From: an uncultured Pseudomonas sp.
Lineage (GTDB): Bacteria; Pseudomonadota; Gammaproteobacteria; Pseudomonadales; Pseudomonadaceae
Length of the DNA stretch: 64,000 bases
Direction of reading: 5' to 3'
NCBI RefSeq assembly: GCF_913774235.1
Contig: NZ_CAJYDW010000005.1
Location: 1 to 64,000, forward strand
The stretch's first letter is position 1. Each line of letters opens with the position of its first letter. This document shows positions 8,512 to 16,875 of this stretch, in pieces. Below the pieces are notes generated by a model. It saw only the letters and a program-made list of their open reading frames with translations. It was not told the DNA's origin and made no database searches. Made by a program: the position numbers and the translations under genes.

Positions 8512-8801
8512 GCCGAGGCCTCGTCGTGCTGTCTGCCCAGGACATCGCGGTGAAGCACCTCGAGCAGCGCCTGCTGCGCCTCGTCCGGCTGCGGGTGTTT
8601 GGCCAGCCAGTCTTTGACGGCTCGGGTGAGCTGGTCCTCGATCTCCCGACGGTCCACGGCGCGTGTCTTCACTGCCTGCAGGTTGGTGATCAGTACTGGC
8701 CCGCAGATCTGCAGCGCCGTCAGGGTGTCCTGCCCGGGCTGGCTGAGCAGCTCGGTCAGGCTGTCGATGAGGTTCTGGGTAAGCTGGTCCATCGCTCTCA
8801 T
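8508..8801 (-). CDS. Conserved ICE transfer-region protein
   Basis: This 97-residue helical protein (MRAMDQLTQNLIDSLTELLSQ...) lies between the VirB4-type ATPase gene and the thioredoxin-like gene. Its start codon overlaps the ATPase stop (ATGA), so it is translationally coupled. It has no signal peptide or membrane helix. Small proteins in this position are common in the family, but their job is unknown. A partner or chaperone of the ATPase is a guess from position. Confidence 0.6.
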   Translation of the reverse strand: MRAMDQLTQNLIDSLTELLSQPGQDTLTALQICGPVLITNLQAVKTRAVDRREIEDQLTRAVKDWLAKHPQPDEAQQALLEVLHRDVLGRQHDEASA

Positions 8802-11800
8802 TCCCGGTACTCCGTGCGGAACTGCTCCAGGTCGAACCGGAAAGGCTCGATGCCGCGTTTACGGTCCAGGTCCTCGGCGATCATCAGGGCGGCGCCCAGC
8901 TCATCGACGCCGTGTTCGCGCATCAGTTGCCCGCGCTGGGCTTTTTCTTCCGACTCGGTCATTGCCAGGGCCAGGGCCAGGCTCGGCGGTACCGCGCGGA
9001 ACAGCACCTCCATCGACTTGGAGAGCACCACCCCCTCGGTGAACTTGCCGCTCTCCTTGCGTGCAGACAGCATCAGCGTCTTCTGTGCCGGGGTGAGCGA
9101 ACGGAATTGGCTGATCTTTTCCACCTCATCCGGCGGCATGTTGAGGCAGATCCACCACTCCATCATGTTGAGCATCGGCTTGCCGGAGGGTGGGATGTCG
9201 TCGATGTTCTGAGTGGCCAGCCAGTACCAGGCGCCGAGCTTTCGCCACATCTTGGTGATCTTCACCACGTAGGGCAGCAGCAGCTCGTCCTTGGTGAACA
9301 TGTGGCCTTCGTCGTTGGGCATGATGATCGGTCGGCCGGAGAACTGATCGCGCTCGGCGATGTTGTTCACCGCGTTGAGCAACGAGATGTAGGCGATGCC
9401 GAGCTGGGCCGAGTAGCCCTCACGGGCGAAGGTGGCGAAGTCGACGATGGTGATGTCCGCTTCCGGCCAGGGCGTGCCTGGGCGGTTGAACATCTCGCCG
9501 TCTACGCCCATGCAGAACATGTCCATGGACTCGGCCATCTCCTGCAGACGCTCGCGGCGTGGCAGGGGCAGGCCCTCGTCGCGAGCTGCCTCGCGCAGCG
9601 CGTCGCGGATGTCCTGCGTCAGCACGGTGCGACCCGCCTTGGCACAGGTCTCGGCCGCCGCCAGGATGGCATGGCGGATAGCGGCCCGGTCCGGGCGCAA
9701 CATCCGTGCATTCTCCTTGGCTTCGCCTCCGGTGATCATCAGCCGAGCGATAATCTCCATCTCGCCGAGGATGTCGCGTTGTTCGTCCTCAAGGGTACTG
9801 GCGTAGTCGTCGGAGGCCTCCAGATCTTCGGCGTTGCGCACCTTGACCAGGTTCGGCTCCTGGTAAAGCCGGATAGCATCGGCGAAGGGGGCCAGGCTGA
9901 TCCCCGAGCCCGGTGCAAGGCGTACCTTGTTGACTGTCAGGCCGAGCTTTTTGGCGAACTCAGCAAGCAGGCCGAACGAATTGCCGGCTTCGGCCAGGAT
10001 GACCCGCGGGCGATACAAGGCGATCCACTGGCAGAGCAGGTTGTTCAGCGTCGCTGACTTCCCGGAACCGGTTGGGCCGAAGATGAAGCCATGGGCATTC
10101 ATCTGTCGGTCGAGCTTGTTGAAAGGATCGAACGTCAGCGGCGCGCCGCCGCGATTGAAGAGGGTGGTCCCTGGATGCCCGGTACCGGTATGCCGCCCCC
10201 AGACCGGTGCCAGGTTGGCCACGTGCTGTACCAGCAGCATCTGGGCGTACCACTCCAGTGCCCTGGGCTGATTCGGGTCGAAGTTGGCCGGCAGCCAGCG
10301 CAGATAGCTGGACAGGCCGGCGACCTCATCGTCAGGTTGCACCGGTTCCATGCCGGCGCCCATCAGGGTGTTGGTCAGGTTCATGCAGCGCTGGGTCAAC
10401 TGCGCCTCGTCCTTGCCGCGCACGTAGAAGGCGACGCTGCCCTTGTACAGCTTGTGCTTGCGGCCAATGAGGTAACGCGCATCCTGGATGGCTTCGCGGG
10501 TCAGCGCCGAGGCCTGGTTGTCGCCTACGGACTTCTTGTGCAGCTGGTTGAGATGAGCCTCCAGGGTGTCCTGGGGGGTGATGACCAGGGTGATGGCCAG
10601 CACCGTGTCCTCGGGCAGCTTGTCCATCAGGGCGTTCAGCGCATCGCCGCCCTTGCGGGTTTCCCCGGTCAGGTGACCAGTTTTCGGCGCTTCGCGTAGT
10701 CGATCCAGCATGATCACGCGGGTGGGTTGGCCGTCGAAAAACCAGAGGCCCTTGCCGGCGTCCGAGCGTGGCTCGCGGTAGAACAGGCACTGCGAGAAAT
10801 CCGTGCCGCTGGCCAGCACCGGTAGGGTGCCTTCCTCGGCTTCGACCGGGGTATTCACCAGTTCGAAGAAGCGATCATGGTCCTGGCGGGTCGTCCCCAG
10901 GTGATCGGGGCAGGGATTGAACCATTGCAGGAGCCAGTGCCGGATGACCCGCTCCTCCATGCGGGTAGCCCGGACACCGGCGTTGGCCAGGGCGCCCACC
11001 AGGCGCTCGCAGGTATTGCTCAGATAGAGTGCGGGATCCTGGCCGCGCACCATGCCGTCTTCAACGCTGCGCCGTGACACAACCATCCGCACACGGCGCT
11101 GCTGGCCGCGCCAGGGTAGCTTGGAGACCACCTTGTCCTCGAACAGCCCGCCAGGCTTGGAGATGGCGGAGAGATGGTGCTTCATCAGGCTCAGGTACAG
11201 CTCGGTGAACGCCGTGCCTTGCGCGCGGGGATGGACATAGCGGCGCAACTGGTCCAGGTAGGTATCGAACTGGATCTCGTCGTAGGCATAGAACTGCACG
11301 ACCCAGGGGCTGACCTCCAGTTCGTCGAAGCTGTCCTGCAGGGCGTTCTCCAGGGCGTCGCGGGCCTGGCGGAGCCAGTCGGGGTCGCGCCCCTCGGTGC
11401 CGATCGGTACCAGGTCGAAAAAGGCGGCCAGCGACTTGCCGTCCTCGAGCAGCATTGCCTGGTGCTCGGCCAGGTATTCCACCCAGGGCAGCAGGTTGGT
11501 GAAGCTGGGATTGACGTCGTAGAGCCTGGCCACGTCGGCCACGGTGGCCGGCTTCTCCTTGCCGGTCATCCAGGATCCCGGCTCCGGGATGCCGTGAGCC
11601 CTGAGCCGATCCAGGTAGCGCTGATAGGCCGCTTCCTCGTCGACCTCCTGGGCCCGGGTCGCCCGGATGGACTCGGGGTGCGGCGCCGTAGCTGGCGAAT
11701 CCCCCGCAGCGGAAAGTCCTGCCTCCGGAACGGGCTCAGTAGGGTCCGGTACCGCGGCTAGGGACTGGCCTTGCGCCTCGACCGCGACCGGGGTGTCTGC

Positions 11801-11842
11801 AGCAACGGCCTTGCGGCCGCGTAGGCGTTCGAATAGGCCCAT
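8798..11842 (-). CDS. VirB4/TraC-type conjugative transfer ATPase (PFL_4706 type)
   Basis: This 1014-residue ATPase powers assembly of the mating channel and pilus at the inner membrane. The Walker A motif GPTGSGKS lies near residue 588 and a Walker B-like segment (IIMPNDEGHMF) near residue 843; the following TKMWRKLGAWYWLATQNIDDI carries the conserved Gln-Asn sensor of VirB4 proteins. The first 130 residues are variable and rich in Ala and Pro. It matches the ICE family TIGR03744. Its start abuts the stop of the lipoprotein gene, in a tightly packed operon. Confidence 0.93.
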   Translation of the reverse strand: MGLFERLRGRKAVAADTPVAVEAQGQSLAAVPDPTEPVPEAGLSAAGDSPATAPHPESIRATRAQEVDEEAAYQRYLDRLRAHGIPEPGSWMTGKEKPATVADVARLYDVNPSFTNLLPWVEYLAEHQAMLLEDGKSLAAFFDLVPIGTEGRDPDWLRQARDALENALQDSFDELEVSPWVVQFYAYDEIQFDTYLDQLRRYVHPRAQGTAFTELYLSLMKHHLSAISKPGGLFEDKVVSKLPWRGQQRRVRMVVSRRSVEDGMVRGQDPALYLSNTCERLVGALANAGVRATRMEERVIRHWLLQWFNPCPDHLGTTRQDHDRFFELVNTPVEAEEGTLPVLASGTDFSQCLFYREPRSDAGKGLWFFDGQPTRVIMLDRLREAPKTGHLTGETRKGGDALNALMDKLPEDTVLAITLVITPQDTLEAHLNQLHKKSVGDNQASALTREAIQDARYLIGRKHKLYKGSVAFYVRGKDEAQLTQRCMNLTNTLMGAGMEPVQPDDEVAGLSSYLRWLPANFDPNQPRALEWYAQMLLVQHVANLAPVWGRHTGTGHPGTTLFNRGGAPLTFDPFNKLDRQMNAHGFIFGPTGSGKSATLNNLLCQWIALYRPRVILAEAGNSFGLLAEFAKKLGLTVNKVRLAPGSGISLAPFADAIRLYQEPNLVKVRNAEDLEASDDYASTLEDEQRDILGEMEIIARLMITGGEAKENARMLRPDRAAIRHAILAAAETCAKAGRTVLTQDIRDALREAARDEGLPLPRRERLQEMAESMDMFCMGVDGEMFNRPGTPWPEADITIVDFATFAREGYSAQLGIAYISLLNAVNNIAERDQFSGRPIIMPNDEGHMFTKDELLLPYVVKITKMWRKLGAWYWLATQNIDDIPPSGKPMLNMMEWWICLNMPPDEVEKISQFRSLTPAQKTLMLSARKESGKFTEGVVLSKSMEVLFRAVPPSLALALAMTESEEKAQRGQLMREHGVDELGAALMIAEDLDRKRGIEPFRFDLEQFRTEYRE

Positions 11843-12288
11843 CAGTAGTTCTCCACCCGCTCACCCGGCATGGCGTATTGCACACGCTGATAGAACGGGA
11901 ACACGGTGGTGTAGCCGGGAATGGGGGCTGGGTCAGAGCCCGCCAGGTGCGGGAAGACGTACATGACCAGATCCGGATTGGGCAGGCGCGGGAATTGGCT
12001 GTAGATCTCATTCTGCGCGGTACGGGAGTAGCCGGCGTTCTCGGCCAGCGGCTGGGCCTGGGCCGGATCCAGCGGGCGGCGTAGCGTGGCGCGGGCATCG
12101 AGCAACTGGCGGCCGCGGGCACTGTCGCCGCCGCCGGTGGTACCGGCGTTCCAGACGTCGAGCATGGTCTGGTCGCCGTGGGGCAGTAGCTTGTCCTTGT
12201 TGGTGGAACAGCCGCTGGCCAACAACACCAGGGCGAGGAGGGCGGCGCGGCGTAGCGGCGCCCGATCAGTCGAGGTCTGCCGAGGCAT
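11842..12288 (-). CDS. ICE transfer-region lipoprotein
   Basis: This 148-residue protein begins with a lipoprotein signal whose lipobox is LASGC (cysteine near residue 27). The mature part includes YVFPHLAGSDPAPIPGYTTVFPFYQRVQYA, a segment I associate with the TIGR03751 conjugative lipoprotein family, the counterpart of TraV in the outer-membrane core. I chose the start at 12288 because a GGAG site precedes it and the lipobox is then correctly placed. It overlaps the end of the previous gene by 23 nt. Confidence 0.85.
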   Translation of the reverse strand: MPRQTSTDRAPLRRAALLALVLLASGCSTNKDKLLPHGDQTMLDVWNAGTTGGGDSARGRQLLDARATLRRPLDPAQAQPLAENAGYSRTAQNEIYSQFPRLPNPDLVMYVFPHLAGSDPAPIPGYTTVFPFYQRVQYAMPGERVENY

Positions 12289-13771
12289 GGCGGGCTCCTG
12301 AGCGATAGTCGACCTTGCGGCCCTTGAGTTCGTAGTCGATGTCCAGTTCCTGGTCGAGGTGGATGGCCACCTTGGCCCCGGGCTGCACGTAGACGGCGGC
12401 GAAGGCCTGGCCATAGAGCTTGTTCACCCAGCTGGAGATGTCGCTGACGCCCTGGTTGAGGATCTGCCCCATAGCCTGGTTGCCGGACATGCCGCTGGTA
12501 CCGATGGTGCCGTTCGGGGTCTGGACATAGCTCGTGCTGGTGCCGCTGTTCGGCATCAGCGTAGCCGCGCCGGCACCGGCCGCGGTGATCAGCGCCTGCG
12601 AGCCGATGTATTGGGCAGCGTTGCTGCGGCGCTCACCGGCGACGCAGGGGATACCGTAGGGATCGCTGATCCAGCCCAGGCCGCCTTGGATGGGGGCGGG
12701 TTGACCGTTGCTGGAGGCGTTCTGGTTGTTCTGGCCGTTCTGTGCGTTGCCGTTGGCCTGCTGCGGCGCCGGTAGGGTGCGGACACGGCCGTCGTTGAAG
12801 ACGAAGGTGAGGCTACGGATCTGGCCCCGCACGCAGGACAGCGTCCAGTCGCCCGAGGCGGTCCCGCTGGCGACGGCGCCGGCGACGTCGGGCAGGTCGA
12901 TGCCATTGGCGGCCAGGTTGTCCGGGCCGATCAGCACCTTGAAGGGGTAGGGGTCGTTGACCGTCCCGTCCACCGGTACCCGGCCGACCAGGGCGGTCAT
13001 GGACACCGAGCCCATCAGCGTCGAGTTCTGCGGCAACGTGAACACCTTGCGCACCTGCTTACGTGCCTGTTCGGGGCCCTCCAGGCCCTCCGCGAGGCGC
13101 TGCGCGCCGCTGCCAGTGACGTCCAGCGTCTTCTGGCCAGCAGCTCCAAAGGACGTCGGGAAGGCGAAGCCACTGGCGGCCTGGCCGCTACCGGGGGTGA
13201 CCGGCTTGCCGCTGGCATCGACGGCCGTCGCATCCTGCGGCTCGATCCAGAGTAGATCGCTACCGGTCCCTTGCTTGAATTGGCTGCCTTCGCCGGGATT
13301 GATCCCCAGCCCGATGGGCATGTCGCCGCCAGACCCGGTACCGCTGCCCATCTGGGAGAGGTGGTTGAGTTGCTTCTGCAGGCCCTCCAGCAGGCTCTGG
13401 TTCTGCTTCTGCTGATTCTCTAGGGCCTGGGTGACGCCGGCCTGGACGCGGTTGTCGACCGTGCTGTTGATGTTGCTGAGCTGCGCCGTCAGCTGCTGGT
13501 TATCTTCCTTGATCTTGTTGTTGTCGCTGGTGAGCTTGCTCAGTTGATCCTTGAGCTGCCGGCTCTCGGCGACGATGGTGCGCAGAGTGTCGCTCGGGGT
13601 GTCGCCTTCCACGCCCAGGGCCCGGGCTTGTTCTGGCGTGAGTTGCACGCCCTGAGGTTGCTCGGGCGCCTTGGGCTTGCCGCCCTTCAGTAGGCCGACG
13701 CCGACGAACACCACCAGAGCGAGCACGCCGAGCAGGCCGAACTTGAGCAGCGGGTTACTCCTGAGCTGCAT
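12266..13771 (-). CDS. ICE core-channel protein, PFL_4705 type (TraB/VirB10-like)
   Basis: This 501-residue protein has one N-terminal membrane helix (residues 10-28), then a Gln- and Asn-rich coiled-coil region (about 62-125), and a C-terminal beta-rich domain (about 225-470) with FTLPQNSTLMGSVSMTALVGRVP, the signature start of TraB/VirB10 beta barrels. It matches TIGR03752. VirB10-like proteins span both membranes and transmit ATP energy to the outer-membrane core. An insertion rich in Asn, Gln and Gly (NGNAQNGQNNQNASSNGQ) lies in a loop near residue 345. Confidence 0.9.
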   Translation of the reverse strand: MQLRSNPLLKFGLLGVLALVVFVGVGLLKGGKPKAPEQPQGVQLTPEQARALGVEGDTPSDTLRTIVAESRQLKDQLSKLTSDNNKIKEDNQQLTAQLSNINSTVDNRVQAGVTQALENQQKQNQSLLEGLQKQLNHLSQMGSGTGSGGDMPIGLGINPGEGSQFKQGTGSDLLWIEPQDATAVDASGKPVTPGSGQAASGFAFPTSFGAAGQKTLDVTGSGAQRLAEGLEGPEQARKQVRKVFTLPQNSTLMGSVSMTALVGRVPVDGTVNDPYPFKVLIGPDNLAANGIDLPDVAGAVASGTASGDWTLSCVRGQIRSLTFVFNDGRVRTLPAPQQANGNAQNGQNNQNASSNGQPAPIQGGLGWISDPYGIPCVAGERRSNAAQYIGSQALITAAGAGAATLMPNSGTSTSYVQTPNGTIGTSGMSGNQAMGQILNQGVSDISSWVNKLYGQAFAAVYVQPGAKVAIHLDQELDIDYELKGRKVDYRSGARHASADLD

Positions 13772-14681
13772 GGCGGGCCTCCTTGTGCTGACGGGGATCC
13801 GCCGTGTTCAGGCTCGGGATCAGCGACTGCGCCAGGCCATGGTTACGCGTCACCAGGTAGAGCACCGTGGTGTCGCTAGCCTCGCCGCGGCTGCCGAGGA
13901 AGGGGTGCTGGAAGGTAGCGGTGGCGAAGTCGCCCATCAGCTCGCGCGGATCCAGCGTCAGGCGCTGGCTGGTCTGGTTGCGCAGCTTCACCGCCGTCAC
14001 CCAGTAGTCGTCCAGGCGCCAGGCGCCCAGCGGGCGGCTGTCCACCGGCAGGGTGGGCAGCACCGTCGAGAGGTCCAGGTGCGGATCGACCCTGACCTGG
14101 GCGATGTCCGGCACCGGTTCGACCGTACGCAGCGGTGCGTAGAGCATCTGCGCGGCGTAGCGCGTCAGCACCACGGGGATCGGCGTCTCGCGCCTTGGCG
14201 GGGCGGGCTCGTCGTCCGCGTCGGAGTCAGTTGCCGCCTGGTCGCGGGGCTTGGCGGCAGGCTTGGCGGTAGCGCCGTCGAGCTGGCCGTAGCGGGTCGG
14301 CGGGTTGTCGCCCGGCACGATGCGGATCGGTTCCAGCGGCGCCTCGCCCGGTTTCGCCGGCGTGGCGGCGATGTCGAGCAGCAGCATCTCGCCGGTGGCG
14401 ACGTTCTGGACTTTGAGGCGGGTAGGCGCGATGGGCTCCTTGGCCAGCAGGTAGATCGCGCCGCCTGCGCTTTGCACCCGCAGCTTGCCAGCGATGGCCG
14501 GATCCATGCCCACGCGGACGTTGGCATCGACGAACACAATCCGTTCCTGATTCACCAGCAGCGGGATGGCGAGCGGGATACGCTCCCATTTGCGGATCTC
14601 GATAGCCTGGGCGAGGCCGCTGACCAAGAGCAGGCCCAGCAGTACCAGCAGCAGACGAAGAGGGGCAAGGCGAGTCTTCAT
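13755..14681 (-). CDS. ICE protein, PFL_4704 type (TraK/VirB9-like)
   Basis: This 308-residue secreted protein has a signal peptide (residues 1-26, cleaved near AQA-IEI) followed by a beta-rich domain and a Pro/Asp/Ala linker (about 145-175). It matches TIGR03749, which by gene order stands for TraK/VirB9, a component of the outer-membrane core that contacts the lipoprotein and the VirB10-like protein. It overlaps the next gene by 17 nt and the previous one by 4 nt, so the three core genes are tightly coupled. Confidence 0.87.
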   Translation of the reverse strand: MKTRLAPLRLLLVLLGLLLVSGLAQAIEIRKWERIPLAIPLLVNQERIVFVDANVRVGMDPAIAGKLRVQSAGGAIYLLAKEPIAPTRLKVQNVATGEMLLLDIAATPAKPGEAPLEPIRIVPGDNPPTRYGQLDGATAKPAAKPRDQAATDSDADDEPAPPRRETPIPVVLTRYAAQMLYAPLRTVEPVPDIAQVRVDPHLDLSTVLPTLPVDSRPLGAWRLDDYWVTAVKLRNQTSQRLTLDPRELMGDFATATFQHPFLGSRGEASDTTVLYLVTRNHGLAQSLIPSLNTADPRQHKEARHAAQE

Positions 14682-15334
14682 GGAGCACCTCCGGCCTTTG
14701 CCTCAGCCGCTGTCTCGATCCGTTGCGGCTGGCCGCTGTAGCAGTCCCACATCAGGCCGAAGGGATTCTTCTCGGGATCGACGTCGGCCCGGACGATGTG
14801 CAGCGGGTAGCGGGCGAGGGCGCGTTTGACCAATTGGCCTGCCAGGTATTCGTCGGCGGAGATGTCCAGCATCACGGTCCAGTCGTTGTTGGAGAGTTGC
14901 TGGACACGGTGGGTTGGATCGTCGCCGTAGCCGGCACCGGGGATCTCGTAGACGCCGCGGACCCGCTTGCGCAGCTCACCGGCGTTGCGCTTGAGCGCCT
15001 CGTCACCCTCCAGGTAGGTCTTGCAGGAGGGGGTGAGGTAGTTGCTCAGCCGCTCGATGTTGCTCGCGTAGTCCTTCTCGCCATCGGTGGGCCAACGGTT
15101 CAGTTGCTGGAACAGATACAGGCCGAAGGTGTAGACCGACTCAGGCGGGATGTCCCACCACTTGCGGGTGCTGCCGGAGCGCAGGTCTGGCGGCACATGG
15201 ATGGTCAGGTCCTTGGGGGCGGTGTACCAGCCGACGCCGGCGCCAATGGCAACGGCCGTCATCAGCCCCAGGGCGATGCGCAAGGTGTTGATATGGGCGC
15301 GCTGCGACTCGGACAGCTTCCAGGCGCGGCTCAT
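14678..15334 (-). CDS. ICE protein, PFL_4703 type (TraE/VirB8-like)
   Basis: This 218-residue inner-membrane protein has one N-terminal helix (residues 20-40, LRIALGLMTAVAIGAGVGWY) and a periplasmic domain containing PPESVYTFGLYLFQQLNRWP. It matches TIGR03746, equivalent to TraE/VirB8 assembly factors of the mating apparatus. The start at 15334 overlaps the preceding stop by 4 nt and has a GGAGG site; the longer open frame upstream belongs to the antisense reading of the neighbour. Confidence 0.87.
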   Translation of the reverse strand: MSRAWKLSESQRAHINTLRIALGLMTAVAIGAGVGWYTAPKDLTIHVPPDLRSGSTRKWWDIPPESVYTFGLYLFQQLNRWPTDGEKDYASNIERLSNYLTPSCKTYLEGDEALKRNAGELRKRVRGVYEIPGAGYGDDPTHRVQQLSNNDWTVMLDISADEYLAGQLVKRALARYPLHIVRADVDPEKNPFGLMWDCYSGQPQRIETAAEAKAGGAP

Positions 15335-15711
15335 AGCCCCTCCATCCGCTTCACGGTCCAGGCGCCACTGCGGATCACCAGGCGGCGACCGCCCAATCCC
15401 CAGTGGGCGAGCTTCCATTCGGCCTGGCGCCAGAGCCAGGTTTCCGGACGGCCCCGCTTCCAGCGGCGCAGCAAGCGGTTGGCCACGCTCAGGCCAAGGC
15501 ATGCACACCCGAGCATGCACAGGATGGGCATGGCCGGGTTGATGAAGAAGGCGAGGGGAATCCCGACGATAAAGCCGAAGGCACCACAGACGCCCATCGT
15601 TGCGAACATCTCGAAGGTCGTCAGGCCGCCGATCACCACGGGCTGGTTGTTGAGGTGATTCGGCAGGAAGCGCAGCGTGCCGTCCTCGAGCAGGTCATGG
15701 TTGATGTCCAT
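15331..15711 (-). CDS. ICE membrane protein, DUF3487 type (TraL-like)
   Basis: This 126-residue protein has two adjacent membrane helices (about residues 33-55 and 57-76) and a basic C-terminus (RRWKRGRPETWLWRQ), the layout of the TIGR03750/DUF3487 transfer protein. Its position before the VirB8-like gene corresponds to traL in F-type systems, where the protein helps anchor the pilus assembly platform. It starts 17 nt after the pilin-like gene. Confidence 0.85.
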   Translation of the reverse strand: MDINHDLLEDGTLRFLPNHLNNQPVVIGGLTTFEMFATMGVCGAFGFIVGIPLAFFINPAMPILCMLGCACLGLSVANRLLRRWKRGRPETWLWRQAEWKLAHWGLGGRRLVIRSGAWTVKRMEGL

Positions 15712-15728
15712 CTGCGTACCCGCCCCGC

Positions 15729-16094
15729 TTACATAATGCCGGTGGCTTTGGTGACCAAGAAGATCGTCAGGCAGACCAGCACGACCCCTACCGCCCCCGT
15801 GGCGAACAGATCCGGCCAGGTTTTCTTACCGATGTGGATTTCGTGATAAACCGTCATGCCGTGACGGGCGACCAAGAGCAGGCCAAGGGCGCATAGCCCC
15901 ATGCCGGCCAGCATGACGAAGTCATAAAAGTAGTTCTTGAACATATCCAGCCACGTGGAGCCCTGGCCTCGACTTGGGTCCTGAACGGCGGGAAGACCTG
16001 CCCGACTGACGCCGGGGAGTAGGGCCAGGGCGGCAGTCATGGCATAGAGTTGGGTACGGGCGCCTAGGCGGACGAGCGTGTTGAGGGACAGCAT
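15729..16094 (-). CDS. ICE pilin-like membrane protein, DUF2976 type
   Basis: This 121-residue protein has an N-terminal signal-like segment cleaved near SRA-GL, then two hydrophobic helices (about residues 55-77 and 95-116), matching TIGR03745/DUF2976. Small proteins with a long leader and two helices in this position are candidates for the conjugative pilin (TraA/VirB2-like), which is an inference. The start at 16094 has a GAGGAG site; the longer frame to 16370 is not needed. Confidence 0.83.
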   Translation of the reverse strand: MLSLNTLVRLGARTQLYAMTAALALLPGVSRAGLPAVQDPSRGQGSTWLDMFKNYFYDFVMLAGMGLCALGLLLVARHGMTVYHEIHIGKKTWPDLFATGAVGVVLVCLTIFLVTKATGIM

Positions 16095-16114
16095 GGGAAT
16101 CTCCTCGGGAGGGG

Positions 16115-16354
16115 TTAGTGCAAGATGAGCCAGGTCATGACGGCGTATAGGAGCAGCCCCCGCAAAGCCGAGCCGCCTGCGGCGTCTGGCTTGAGGTTGC
16201 CGCTGGCCCAGCCCTTGTAGAGGCTGAGCAATAGCCAGGCGAGCCAGAGCGTGATGAGCGCCATGGTTGCTGAGAGCCAGAGCGTGTTGCTGACCGATGG
16301 GGAAACACCGCTTGCTGCCTGGAAGGCGGCGTTTTGCGCCGCGCTCATGCTCAT
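16115..16354 (-). CDS. ICE membrane protein, PFL_4701 type
   Basis: This 79-residue protein has two membrane helices (about residues 24-47 and 63-78) and matches the TIGR03758 small integral membrane family of this ICE type. Its start overlaps the stop of the RAQPRD gene by 4 nt. Like its neighbour it resembles a small pilin-type or channel protein; which of the two is the actual pilin cannot be told from sequence. Confidence 0.83.
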   Translation of the reverse strand: MSMSAAQNAAFQAASGVSPSVSNTLWLSATMALITLWLAWLLLSLYKGWASGNLKPDAAGGSALRGLLLYAVMTWLILH

Positions 16355-16710
16355 GGCTGGGCCCTTTCACGCTGGTACTGGCCAGAAAGCTCGGTCACGT
16401 CGCGCGGTTGGGCCCGGCTGGGCGCCAGGTAGTCCTGCAGGCCCTGGCGGATCCGGGCGATGTCAGCGGCGAGGCGGCTGTAGTCCAGCCGGTAGCGGGC
16501 GCTGCCATCGCTGGGTAGCTCGGCGCTGCGCCGGGCGACCGCCTCGACGGCGTTGAGCTGGCGGATCATGGCGTCGACGTTGGCCTGCTCCGAGGCAGTG
16601 CCGGCGGCCAAGGCTTGATCACCAACGGGTAGGTTCAGCAGCAGAAATAGGACAGCGCTAGCGACTCGGCGCCATGAGACAGGATAGATAAGAAGGACAG
16701 TTGTTTTCAC
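16351..16710 (-). CDS. RAQPRD-family ICE protein
   Basis: This 119-residue exported protein starts with GTG, has a signal peptide (hydrophobic residues 16-35, cleavage near LAA-GT) and carries the exact family motif RAQPRD near its C-terminus (SRAQPRDVTELSGQYQ). The family (TIGR01690) is found only in ICE transfer regions; its role is unknown, presumably periplasmic. It is the first gene of the long operon running down to 7665, and lies 58 nt after copy 2 of the conserved promoter element. Confidence 0.88.
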   Translation of the reverse strand: MKTTVLLIYPVSWRRVASAVLFLLLNLPVGDQALAAGTASEQANVDAMIRQLNAVEAVARRSAELPSDGSARYRLDYSRLAADIARIRQGLQDYLAPSRAQPRDVTELSGQYQRERAQP

Positions 16711-16768
16711 AGCTACGCCTTGGCCGCCTGTGGGGGTAGCTCACAGGCTGCCAAGCGCATAGGGTTAC

Positions 16769-16803
16769 GTCAGCAGGAAACCGTTATCTCGCCCGATGAG
16801 GTT
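16769..16803 (-). promoter_or_regulatory. Conserved bipartite transfer-promoter element, copy 2
   Basis: GTCAGCAGGAAACC, 15 nt, GAGGTT on the plus strand; one base differs from the other copies in the first block. It lies 58 nt upstream of the RAQPRD start codon. The following bases GCAAACCCGCAT are shared with copy 3 at 23727, so these two copies look like a duplicated promoter. Confidence 0.65.
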
Positions 16804-16875
16804 AGCAAACCCGCATCAAGCCTGGGTTTCACCTGAAACGCGCCGGTGCTTATGGGGTGTCCAGTAGCTAGAGAG

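Noticed and set aside
8912-10057. Plus-strand open frame of 381 codons
   Set aside because: It is antisense to the VirB4-type ATPase, whose motifs are clear; GC-rich DNA produces long open frames on the opposite strand. It has no domain and no good ribosome site.
13671-15658. Two plus-strand frames of 356 and 311 codons
   Set aside because: Both are antisense to the PFL_4703/4704/4705-type transfer genes, which have the expected signals, overlaps and families.
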